Part shown: piece after piece, positions 33,372-43,379 of the stretch
Layout: each line of letters begins with the position of its first letter
Numbering within the stretch: the stretch's first letter is position 1
NCBI GenBank assembly: GCA_031216915.1
Contig: CM062290.1
Coordinates: 385,808,718-385,872,717, forward strand
DNA: 64,000 bases
Source of the DNA: Pictodentalium vernedei
Lineage: Eukaryota; Mollusca; Scaphopoda; Dentaliida; Dentaliidae
Direction: 5' to 3'
The notes under the pieces: generated by a model
Told to the model about the DNA's origin: nothing
Databases searched by the model: none
What the model saw: the letters and a program-made list of their open reading frames with translations, nothing else
Made by a program: the position numbers and the translations under genes

Positions 33372-33837
33372 GGGGGGGGGGGGGCGATCTTCATCTATCG
33401 CTAGCGATTCAAATTGTAATTGAGTTGCACGATCTGTAGAAAATTCCAGTGAAATTTCGCTTTTATTTAAAAATAGTCCTTCAACCATTTCCGCTCTGCA
33501 CGTATGTGCGGAACAGATTTTCATTTTCATCACGGCTCAGTGTTGCTGTAGATCGGGATTACATAGATCAGAGGTGTAATAAAATGAATGTAGTATCATG
33601 ATTTGAATATCAAAATAAGTCATAATATGGAATAGAATTACTTGATATACTTGAGTGATAAAAGTTATAGCTTGCGAAAAGCAACTAACAATGTTTCAAT
33701 ACAATATTATTTAATAAATCATTATATATTATATGAAGCTAATCTTGCGTTATACTGAATGAGGACAGACGATCCTTAACATCGCCAGGAACTCTTTTTC
33801 TGCATCAAATGAATGGGTGACCATAGCAAATAAGGTT

Positions 33838-34218
33838 CGTTATTTATTTATATTTATTCATTTATTGGTGTCTAAGGTCACATATTTCTGCACAATGGCT
33901 AATCATGACCATGACAGTGACAGTTTACGGGTGGAGGAAGCCGGTGTACCTAAAGAGAAACACTTAGTAACGGCGAGCAACTGTTAGCTCCCCAACATAC
34001 TAACGCCACACAAGCAGGGTTAGCATCGGTTGGAGACAGGTTACCATCGACGTGCAGTACGCCTTAGTACACAACGTCACCGTGCCCCACGTAGGCAATG
34101 GGGGTGAAGTGTCTTGCCCAAGGACACAACGCGGTTGCCGCAGGTGGTATTCGAACCGCAGGTGGTATTCGAACTGAGGACCTCACGGCGTGCAGGCTGC
34201 GCCTCTACATGCTGAGCA
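33838..34218 (-). mobile_element. tRNA-derived SINE, full length, duplicated B-box region
   Basis: On the minus strand a tRNA-like head with GGTCCTCAGTTCGAATACC is followed by the body phrase TGTCCTTGGGCAAGACACTT and an AT-rich tail. The 18-bp TTCGAATACCACCTGCGG occurs twice in a row. A 20-nt C-run lies directly next to the head end. Confidence 0.88.
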
Positions 34219-34239
34219 CCCCCCCCCCCCCCCCCCCCC

Positions 34240-34853
34240 CATCCACCCCAATAAGGTCCTATGAACGTGCGAGATTCGACTCCGTTTCAAACCTTTTCAT
34301 TAATTTTTTTCATTTCAGAACCATTTTGATTATTTGAAATATATCGAATCTTCGAGAGTTTTTTGATTACATGCATTTCATTATTGTTCCCTTGCTGAAG
34401 ATGACAACTCATCTTGCAGTTTTTCACGGGAACGAGATTGACTGTCTATCCTAACTAGATAGCACAAATTTAGTCGGAAAATTCCTTAAAATGTCATATG
34501 ATGTGATAGTGGAGAGCGCATTACGTCCAGTTTGTACTTTGTACATTATATATATCACTCCACGAGTGTAACGATGTGCCATCTCCAATGCTTTAGCATC
34601 GCAGGAAGCGCATTGTTCCACTCGAGGGATGATGTATGGCTTTTTCTTCATCAACTTTGGTGAAATCTGGTCAATTCTCGCTTGAATGTAGTCCCTTTGC
34701 TTAGATAACTGAATGTCAACATGCCAGAACCCTATCCTATACGGTTCTAATATTAATGAATGTACGTTGTACATCTGATTCATGCATTGGTCCATGCCAA
34801 AATGTCTGTATGGAATATCGTTGATTGCATTAGGAATAAATTGCCCAACCCTT
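34240..34853. other. Non-coding DNA
   Basis: No supported gene. A minus-strand open frame of 114 codons (34451-34795) shows no recognisable domain. Confidence 0.35.
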
Positions 34854-34923
34854 CAGAAACAAGTGATAAATCCATCTGCTTATACTTGGGGTTCGATGGT
34901 GAAATAGTCTAAACAGGCCACAT

Positions 34924-35245
34924 ATTTATTTATTGGTGTTTAAGGTCACATACTTATGCGCAGTGGCTAATCGTGACCGTGACAGATTTACGGGTGGAGG
35001 AAGCCGGAGTCCCCGGAGAGAACCACCGAGCATCGATGAGCAACTGTCAGCTCCTCAACATTCTAACCAAATTTTCGCTCAAGCAGGGTTACAGCGGTTG
35101 TAGACGTGCACCACGCCTTAGTACACGGCGTCATCATGCAAGTGCCTTTCCCAAGGACACAACCCGGGTCGTGCCGGACGGGGATCGAACGCGGGACCTC
35201 TAGCAAAGAAGTCCAACAGTCTGCCACTGAGCCACCGCGGTCCCA
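34924..35245 (-). mobile_element. tRNA-derived SINE with 22-bp target duplication
   Basis: The SINE is flanked by identical 22-mers at 34902-34923 and 35246-35267 (AAATAGTCTAAACAGG and six more bases). Its head on the minus strand, GCGGTGGCTCAGTGGCAGAC, has a B box GCGTTCGATCC. This head differs from that of the 50 kb SINE while the body is shared. Confidence 0.92.
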
Positions 35246-35433
35246 AAATAGTCTAAACAGGCCACATAATGATACTGGGTTCAATATGAGAGACAGATAG
35301 TATTAGTATGACAACCGTAGTATCGACAAAATTGGAAGGTCGATTCGATTTGAGATTTGATTTCAGAAACAAGTGAAAAATCCATCTGCTTGTACTTGGG
35401 GTTCGATGGTGAAATAGTTTAAACAGGCCACAT

Positions 35434-35777
35434 ATTTATTTATTGGTGTTTAAGGTCACATACTTATGCGCAGTGGCTAATCGTGACCGTGACAGATTTA
35501 CGGGTGAAGGAAGCCGGAGTCCCCGGAGAGAACCACCGAGCATCGATGAGCAACTGTCAGCTCCTCAACATTCTAACTAAATTTTCGCTCAAGCAGGGTT
35601 CCAGCGGTTGTAGACGTGCACCACGCATTAGTACACGGCGTCATCATGCCCCCGTGTAGGCAGTCGGGATAAAGTGCCTTTCCCAAGGACACAACCCGGG
35701 TCGTGCCGGACGGGGATCGAACTCTGGACCTCTACCATAGAAGTCCAACAGTCTACCACTGAGCCACCGCGGTCCCA
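35434..35777 (-). mobile_element. Second copy of the same SINE insertion
   Basis: It has the same position within the duplicated unit and the same target duplication (35412-35433 and 35778-35799, with two substitutions). It arose by segmental duplication, not by a new insertion. Confidence 0.9.
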
Positions 35778-35986
35778 AAATAGTCAAAACAGGCCACATA
35801 ATGATACTGGGTTCAATATGAGAGACAGATAGTATTAGTATGACAACCGTAGTATCGACAAAATTGGAAGGTCGATTCGATTTGAGATTTGATTCGATTT
35901 TGAATCATTTGCCTGATTCAATTCAAGACTAGATTCAAGTTCAAAATCTTGATTCGTCGGGCCCTAATAGCAAACATTCACATAGA

Positions 35987-36617
35987 ACTGAAACGGTTAA
36001 GAGTTTTTCTTGATTAAGGGGTTAACCTTGGTTGACCGATTAATCACTTGTCCAAATGGATATCTGAATAATTGCCATACCGTTGATGATTTACAGCATG
36101 AACCCTTTACCCAACGTTACAAACAAAACTGATTAGGCCTATATACAAAATATCTCCATTCAAATTTATTACGTTTTCAATTTTTGTCTCAAAAACATAG
36201 CTTATGACCCCTCATTGGAACGAGCTCGTTGAGCTCGTTCCATTGAGGGGTCATAAACTATATTTTGAGACAAAAATTGAAATTTTTTAGTAATACATGA
36301 AATTTATTTTGCAAGTATCGTCTGTTACCCGCAATAGTTAAAGGGTTATGAATGATCATTTCCAGCCACTGATACAGTATGATGATCATGCAAGTAAACA
36401 AGTATGTCAGAAAGTAACTTGCATGTTTTACTCTGTCTCATATAACTGAGGTGAGTCAGTGTGACAATGTTTGCCTGTTTTGTAGCAAAATTGTTCCTTT
36501 GTTAACCCATATAATATATACAGTAGTTTAAAAGTAACGTTTAATCGATCAATTACTTTTTGGATCGATCAAGATGTTGATCATTGATTAATCGATTAAT
36601 CGGTTAACCGTTTCAGA
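35987..36617. mobile_element. Inverted-repeat element with ATTAATCGGTTAACC-type ends
   Basis: The left end CTGAAACGGTTAAGAG faces the right end CGGTTAACCGTTTCAG. ATCGATTAATC repeats fill the right end. A family C MITE is inserted in the middle. Confidence 0.65.
36100..36349. mobile_element. Family C MITE, copy 6
   Basis: It runs from AACCCTTTACCCAACGTTAC to GTTAAAGGGTTAT with the full core TATGACCCCTCATTGGAACG and complement. The outer TTAA is mutated. Confidence 0.8.
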
Positions 36618-36663
36618 TCCACATTCACATTGTTTTTAAACGTTCTGTACTGAAAATATTACA

Positions 36664-37068
36664 AGTGAGGCCTAAAAAAGTTTAAAATCTGTTTCTCAAG
36701 CCCTCCTGCATGGTCATTTTGGCGACCGCATGCTCGCATTTATAACCAATGCAAACCTAAAAAAATAAAAATGAAATGGTTTATGTCTGATATTTTACCC
36801 AAGTTAATAAAATTGATAAATTTGTTCCTTGAATGCAACAAGGCTTTGCAATGCTTTCAAAACCGTCTTGCACTCAAGGGACGAAATACACCACCACCCA
36901 TGCTATTCTGTACATTATGAGACCGAAAGCATGAAACAAACCAAGAACATGAATTTTTAATGGCAAAAAAATAATTAAAAAAAAAATAAATAAAAAAAAC
37001 CCCGCCCACATGCAATTTTCAAAAAATGGCTCGAAAAACAGAAGATCTATTGTGGGGCCTTACAGAGC
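36664..37068. mobile_element. MITE family M, copy 3
   Basis: It runs from AGGCCTAAAAAAGTTTAAAA to AAACAGAAGATCTATTGTGG, parallel to copy 1. The core is around CAACAAGGCTTTGCAATGC. Confidence 0.75.
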
Positions 37069-37286
37069 ATTTTGTTGGCAATTACAGTCTTATATAACGA
37101 GAAGAGAAAAATGCAATAGTAATATTCTACTCTGCCACACTGGGTGGAAATCTACCTACATGTACATCTACAATCTCCCAGACCACCAGTCTAATTCTGT
37201 AAGGAATTTGACACTGTTATAGGCTATTTATTTACTCATTTTAGTGTAGTTTGTGCTCAGACTTCTGTTGATGTAATACGATGTCC

Positions 37287-37680
37287 GGGGGCGCTGTGGC
37301 ATCGCAGTAACCGGTTCTCGTCAGATCACCGAAGTTAAGCAACGTCGAACCCGGTTAATATTCGGATGGGTGACTTTCTGAGCGATCGATTCGGACTCCC
37401 GTGTTGTGTCCTTGGGCAAGGCACTTAACCCTGGTTGTCCACATAGGGGCACGATGACGCCGTGTACTAAGGCGTACTGCACGTCGATGCGCATATCATC
37501 AATCAATCAAACCCTGCCTATGCTGCAGTGCAGAGATACGATGTTGGGGAGCTGGCAGCTGCTCGTCATTGCTCGGTGGTTCTCTCCGGGTACTCCGGCT
37601 TCCTCCTCCAGTAAAACTGTCACGGTCATGATTAGCCATTGTGCATAAGTATGTGACCTTAAACAACAATAAATAAATAA
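37287..37680 (+). mobile_element. 5S rRNA-derived SINE with target duplication
   Basis: The head is a 5S rRNA gene derivative: CAGATCACCGAAGTTAAGC, AACGTCGAACCCGGTTAAT and TTCGGATGGGTGAC (37322-37374) follow 5S order and include the internal Pol III control region. After it comes the same body as in the tRNA-headed SINEs (TGTCCTTGGGCAAGGCACTT) and an AATAAATAAATA tail. ATACGATGTCC flanks both sides (37276-37286 and 37681-37691). Confidence 0.93.
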
Positions 37681-37718
37681 ATACGATGTCCTTTTACTCA
37701 CAAAGATATATTACAAGT

Positions 37719-37850
37719 TATCTCTGCCAACATGTATCGTATATGGAGATTTAATACCGGTTTTAAACACCGAGCCACACGCGAGGTGTTTAATTGAGAC
37801 ATCCAAATATTAAATCTCCCTGTACCAAACATGTTGACGGAGATAACGTT
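37719..37850. repeat. Foldback with outer arms
   Basis: TTATCTCTGCCAACATGT and GGAGATTTAAT face ATTAAATCTCC and ACATGTTGACGGAGATAA. The centre is GGTTTTAAACACCGAGC. Confidence 0.6.
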
Positions 37851-38039
37851 TTTGTCCCGTTTGAAACAGAATAGAAACATAGAGGAGAAAAATTTGTGGA
37901 CGCGTTTCTCACGCTTCGCAATCGGTTGGACCAAATTCGTGAATAATTGTTTTGTTTTTACAAACGCAGAAGACAACAGATAGAGTTACATCCCTTGAGT
38001 CGTTAAGGAAACGAGTAAACAGTATTTTGTTGACAAATC

Positions 38040-38106
38040 TTCCCCCAAGTTCCAACATGTTCTTACGTGTCTATTGGCACATAGAACACAATGGAACTGA
38101 GGGGGT
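38040..38106. repeat. Palindrome family H, copy 3
   Basis: CCCCCAAGTTCCAACATGTT faces CATAGAACACAATGGAACTG with several mismatches. Confidence 0.7.
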
Positions 38107-38316
38107 TCGATATTTGCTCTTATTTTATTTTTCTCAAGTTGTTTCATTTAATTATTTAACTATTTAATTTACAACAGCAAAATATGATCGAATTGTCGGA
38201 AATCAGGTAATATATGTGACTACTTTTGTTTTTTGGTTCGATTTTTATGTGTACCCATACTATGTATGGTACACATAATGCCGGCATCCGGGGTGACCAT
38301 CCGTCGTTCGTCCATT

Positions 38317-38334
38317 CTTGTCCGTCCGTCTGTC

Positions 38335-38369
<35 letters not shown>

Positions 38370-38398
38370 CCGTCCGTCTGTCCGTCTGTCCGTCCGGC
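38317..38398 (+). repeat. GTCT/GTCC microsatellite
   Basis: Nearly pure tetranucleotide repeats, TGTCTGTCTGTCTGTC with GTCC variants. Confidence 0.95.
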
Positions 38399-38412
38399 AT
38401 CCGTATCCATTT

Positions 38413-40395
38413 CTTTGGCATTCGATAACTTGAAAAATATTGCTTGGATTGTCAAGTTACTTTATATTTGTGTTCAGGTTACTGATGTGCCGAGCTGTAT
38501 AGTTTTTGGTGTAAATCTGTTATTTTGATCCTGAGATATTTACCCTTTATCCTTCAAATTGAAAATTTCTCCAATCCCTTTGGCATTCGATAACTTGAAA
38601 ATTTTTTCTTGGATTGTCAAGTTACCTTATATTTGTGTTCAGGTTACTGATGTGCCGAGCTGTATAGTTTTTGGTGTAAATCGGATAATTTGATCCTGAG
38701 ATATTAACCCTTTATCCTTCAGATTGAAAATTCCTCCAATCCCTTTGGCATTTGATAACTTGAAAAATATTGCTTGGATTGTCTAGTTACTTATATTTGT
38801 GTTCAGGTTACTGATGTGCCGAGCTGTATAGTTTTTTGTGTAAATCTGATGATTTGATCCCGAGATATTAACCCTTTATCCTTCAAATTGAAAATTCCTC
38901 CAATCCCTTTGGCATTCAATAACTTGAAAAATATTACTTGGATTGTCAGGTTACTTTATATTTGTGTTTAGGTTACTGATGTGCCGAGCTGTATAGTTTT
39001 TGGTGTAAATCTGTTATTTTGATCCTGAGATATTAACCCTTTATCCTTCAAATTGAAAATTCCTCCAATCCCTTTGGCATTCGATAACTTAAAAAATATT
39101 ACTTGGATTGTCAGGTTACTTTATATTTGTGTTTAGGTTACTGATGTGCCGAGCTGTATAGTTTTTGGTGTAAATCTGTTATTTTGATCCTGAGATATTA
39201 ACCCTTTATCCTTCAAATTGAAAATTCCTCCAATCCCTTTGGCATTTGATAACTTGAAAAATATTGCTTGTATTGTCAAGTTACTTTATATTTGTGTTCA
39301 GGTTACTGATGTGCCGAGCTGTATAGTTTTTAGTGTAAATCGGATAATTTGATCCTGAGATATTAACCCTTTATCCTTCAAATTGAAAATTCCTCCAACC
39401 CCTTTGGCATTTGATAACTTGAAAAATATTGCTTGGATTGTCTAGTTACTTTATATTTGTGTTCAGGTTTCTGATGTGCCGAGCTGTATAGTTTTTGGTG
39501 TAAATCTGATGATTTGATCCCGAGATATTAACCCTTTATCCTTCAAATTGAAAATTCCTCCAATCCCTTTGGCATTCGATAACTTGAAAAATATTACTTG
39601 GATTGTCAGGTTACTTTACATTTGTGTTTAGGTTACTGATGTGCCGAGCTGTATAGTTTTTGGATTAAATCTGTTATTTTGATCCTGAGATATTAACCCT
39701 TTATCCTTCAAATTGAAAATTCCTCCAATCCCTTTGGCATTTGATAACTTGAAAAATATTGCTTGTATTGTCAAGTTACTTTATATTTGTGTTCAGGTTA
39801 CTGATGTGCCGAGCTGTATCGTTTTTGGTGTAAATCTGATAATTTAATCTTGAGATAATAACCCTTTATCCTTCAAATTGAAAACTTCTCCAATCCCTTT
39901 GGCATTCGATAACTTGCAAAATATTGCTTAGATTGTGAAGTTACTTTATATTTGTGTTAGGTTACTGATGTACCGAGCTGTATAGTTTTTGGTGTAAATC
40001 TGTTATTTTAATCTTGAGATATTAACCCTTTATCCTTCAAATTGAAAGTTCCTCCCATCCCTTTGGCATTTGATAACTTGAAAAATATTGCTTGGATTGT
40101 CAAGTTACTTTATAATTGTGTTCAGGTTACTGATGTGCTGAGCTGTATAGTTTTTGGTGTTAATCTGATAATTTGATCCGGAGATATTAACCGTTTATCC
40201 TTCAAATTGAAAATTCCTCCAATCCCTTTGGCAGGAGATAACTAAAAAAATATCAATCCGATTGTCATGTTACTTTTTATATTTATTCAGGTTACTGATG
40301 TGCTGTGCTGTATAGTTTTTTATATAAATCTGATAATTTGATCCGGAGATATTAACCGTTTATCCATCAAATTAGACACTCCTCCAATCTATTTC
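38413..40395 (+). repeat. Satellite-like array, 12 units of 164-165 bp
   Basis: GGCATTCGATAACTTG-type phrases start units at 38417, 38582, 38747, 38911, 39076, 39241, 39406, 39571, 39736, 39901, 40065 and 40230. The spacing is 164 or 165 bp throughout. The last unit is the most diverged. Each unit includes TGTGCCGAGCTGTATAG. Confidence 0.96.
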
Positions 40396-40799
40396 TATAT
40401 GTACCCATACCTTGTATGGTGTACATAATGTCGGCATCCGTGGTGGCCCTCCGTCATACAGCTTTCTACTAGTTGCGCGTATGGGTACACATCTGACGAT
40501 TTCATCGGCCTATTTTTATATCGAGGCGAGCAAAGGCGGAAAGCTTTCATATAAACCCTGACGTTTCGCGTGTGCTTATACACTGGATGTTACACGCTCT
40601 CATATACCTTGGATGTTGGGCGCACCCTTTGCCATGGCTATTTGTCCAAGGCATTCTGACAAAAAATAGAATTTATCAGGATACAGGGACTAAGATATTT
40701 ATTCGATTCTCCACTTATTGATATTCCAATCAATAAGTATTTAGTTTGCCTTGAAAATATTGAGATATTAACACAATTTGTCAAACTACATATATTAGG

Positions 40800-40975
40800 C
40801 TCCTGCGAAAATTCGATTCGAAATTCGATTCGAAAGTCAATATTTGATTCGAAATCGGAAATTGGAATATTTTTGAATATACTTCGGCAATAACCGTGAA
40901 TGTTTACAGATTGTAATTAATCACATTATTTCATACTGAGTGTTGTTCTGATTAGAAACACAACTGATTTTTGAC
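40800..40975 (-). mobile_element. Family N end fragment (inverted)
   Basis: GAATTCGATTCGAAAGTC and ACCGTGAATGTTTACAGATT match the right end of the 6641-7592 element in reverse. Confidence 0.6.
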
Positions 40976-41905
40976 TAATATTTGTCATAAGGTCTTTTGC
41001 TATAATATCTCAAACAAATTCGAAAACTGGTCCGGTCCGATTTTTCGTTACAAAGTTATGCGCCTTAATTCGTCGATTTTTACAAATTTTGAGCTCGTTA
41101 GCGCAATAGCTTGAACAAACATTCTCCGATTTGACTAATATTTATCATACCGATCTCTTGCAATAATATCTCAGGCGAGTTCGAAAACTGGCCCGGCCCA
41201 ATCTTTTGTTACAGAGTTATGGGCCTTAATTCGTCAATTTTTACAAATTTTGAGCTCGTTAGCGCAATAGCTTGAACAAACATTCTCCGATTTGACTAAT
41301 ATTTGCCATACCGATCTCTTGCAATAATATCTCAGGCGAGTTCGAAAACTGGCCCGACCCAATCTTTTGTTACAAAGTTATGCTGTTGTGGGCCTCAATT
41401 CGTCAATTTTTACGAATTTTGAGCTCGTTGGCACAATAACTTGACAAACTTTCTCCGATTTAACTAATATTTGCCATACAGGTCTTTTGCAATAATATCT
41501 CAAGCAAGTTCGAAAACTGGCCTGGCCCAATTTTTTGTTATAGAATCATGGGCCTTAACTCTCTGCACTCTGATCTCAAAATGCGATAGTTTTCAGCAGC
41601 AAATTTTTCCCACAATACAACCGGAAATTTAATAAATTATATCTTGTTTGACAGAGCTCACTGAGCTCTGTCAAACAAGATATATTTTGTTAAATGTTTC
41701 ATTCTATATGGACAATATGGATTCAGTAATGGAAAATTTGAAATACTAGCAGAGTGCTAGGAGTTAAGGAGTCAATTTTTACAAATTTTGAGCTCGTTAG
41801 TGCAATAACTTAATAAACGTTCTCCAATTTGACTAATATTTGCCATACAAGTCTTTTGCAATAATATCTTAAGCGATTTTGAAAACTGGGCCGGTCCGAA
41901 GTTTT
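40976..41905 (+). repeat. Array of about 160-bp units, interrupted by a MITE
   Basis: CTCCGATTTGACTAATATTT marks units near 41124, 41285, 41453 and 41822, with TTTTGAGCTCGTTAGCGCA in each. The 41555-41767 MITE splits one unit. Confidence 0.9.
41555..41767. mobile_element. TTAA-flanked MITE with perfect core palindrome
   Basis: It runs from TTAACTCTCTGCACTCTG to CAGAGTGCTAGGAGTTAA. The core is a perfect palindrome (41639-41683) around GACAGAGCTCACTGAGC. Neighbouring array units read GGGCCTTAATTCGTC, the uninterrupted TTAA site. Confidence 0.92.
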
Positions 41906-42197
41906 ACACATTTTGAGCTCGGCGCGATCACATTTCTGATTTTCAACAGGAAGTGCATGAAGAAAGTAGCCACAACCTGACGCCTGCATCTCCAATGCGC
42001 ACATCTTGTTCAGATTTGGTTTCGGTTCGGTTTCAGGAGAACTCTCTGTTTCTGTGCAGTTTTTCTATGAGTGTAAAAAACATGGAGTAAACAGCTTTTC
42101 AAGCTCCTTAGTTCTTAACTTGGGAAAAAACTGCAATAGTTTACAGGACCGTATCTTCATTGGGTTCAGCGTAACTCCCCTTTGATTATTCTTAGGG

Positions 42198-43178
42198 TTT
42201 TTATACGCCCGTTTTGAAAAAAAACGGGCGTATTATGTTATGGCGTTGTCCGTCTGTCTGTCTGTCTGTAAACAATTTTTGTGTTGCCTACTCCTCCAAA
42301 AGTTTACATGCTACATTGTTCAAACTTTGCACACATGTTGATCAGTAATTGCCATTGTACATGTGACAAGTGCAGGTAACTCCATTTTGTATTTCTAGGG
42401 TTATGCCCCCTTTTAGTACTTAAAACATTACAGTATTGTGTCGCCTCCTCCTTCAACATTTTACATGCTATATTGTTCAAACTTTGCACACATGTTGATC
42501 ACCAATTGCGGTTGTGCATGTGACAAGAGCAGGTCACTCTCTTTTGTATTTCCAGAGTTAAGCCCCCTTTTAGTACTTGAAACATTACAGTTTTGTATCA
42601 CCTACTCCTTCAACATTTTACATGCTATATTGTTCAAACTGTACACACGTGATGATCACCAATTGCCGTTGTGCATGTGACAAGGGCAGATAACTTCATT
42701 TTGTATTTCCAGAGTTATGCCCCTTTTTGTACTTAAAACATTACAGTATTGTGTCGCCTACTCCATCAACATTTTACCTGCTATATTGTTCAAACTTTAC
42801 ACGCATGGTGATCACCAATTGCCGTTGTGCATGTGACTAGAGCAGGTACCTCCATTTTGTATTTCCAGAGTTATGCCCCTGTTTGTACTTAAAACATTAC
42901 AGTATTGTGTCACCTTCTCCTTCAACATTTTACATGTTACCTGCTCTTGCCACATGCACAATAGAAATTGGTTGATCACCAATTGCTATTGTGCATGTGG
43001 CAAGAGCAGGTAACTCTGTTTTGTATTTCCAGAGTTATGCCCCCTTTTAGTACTTAAAACATTACAGTATTGTGTTGCCTACTCCTCCAACATTTTACAT
43101 GCTATATTGTTCAAACTTTGCACACATGGTGATCACCACGGGCGTATGTTGCCCCGCGAGGCGGCGCGCTTGTTAGGG
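42198..43178 (+). mobile_element. Palindrome-headed element T6 with 157-bp units
   Basis: TTTTT is followed by the palindrome ATACGCCCGTTTT / AAAACGGGCGTAT (42203-42233) and GTCCGTCTGTCTGTC. Five units of about 157 bp share TGTTCAAACTTTGCACACAT and TTGTATTTCCAGAGTTATGC. It ends in TTGCCCCGCGAGGCGGCGCG followed by CTTGTT. One inverted unit fragment lies at 42938-42975. Confidence 0.82.
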
Positions 43179-43379
43179 GATAAGTTGATAAGCCAATTGA
43201 GTTAGAAAAAAATATAAATTTGGGTTGAAAAAAATATAAATTTGGATTATAAATGTATCAAGTTCATCTAATTTATGTTGTGTTTTCAGTGTCCCATTTT
43301 CTTGCTTATTGACTCGTCCGGTGGACGATAATAAGGGAGAAAATGTGACCACGAGAACATGACATATATGCCCCGCAAC

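Larger units (their letters stand above)
34854..35892. repeat. Tandem segmental duplication of about 510 bp, each unit with a SINE
   Basis: Unit 1 (34854-35363) and unit 2 (35364-35892) share both SINE and flanks, including AAGTGATAAATCCATCTGC / AAGTGAAAAATCCATCTGC and GACAACCGTAGTATCGACAA. Unit 1 lacks about 25 bp within the SINE. Confidence 0.93.
38242..40490 (+). mobile_element. Palindrome-headed element T5 with 165-bp satellite body
   Basis: A T-run precedes the head palindrome ATGTGTACCCATA / TATGGTACACAT (38247-38276), then ATGCCGGCATCC and a GTCC/GTCT tract to about 38397, then the array. After the array TATGTACCCATACCTTGTAT and ATGTCGGCATCCGTGG repeat the head at about 40397, and GTATGGGTACAC near 40477 may close it. 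Bivalve pearl-type elements have this plan (inference). Confidence 0.75.

Noticed and set aside
34451-34795. Minus-strand open frame of 114 codons
   Set aside because: No domain, splice context or repeat relationship supports it.
37287-37380. A 5S rRNA gene
   Set aside because: The match covers only part of 5S, continues into a SINE body and tail, and is flanked by a target duplication, so it is a retroposed SINE head.
38226-38528. Open frame with SVCPSVCLSVC repeats
   Set aside because: Translation of a GTCT/GTCC microsatellite and not a protein.
38413-40395. A CRISPR array
   Set aside because: The units are 165-bp direct repeats with no spacer-repeat alternation, and the genomic setting is animal.
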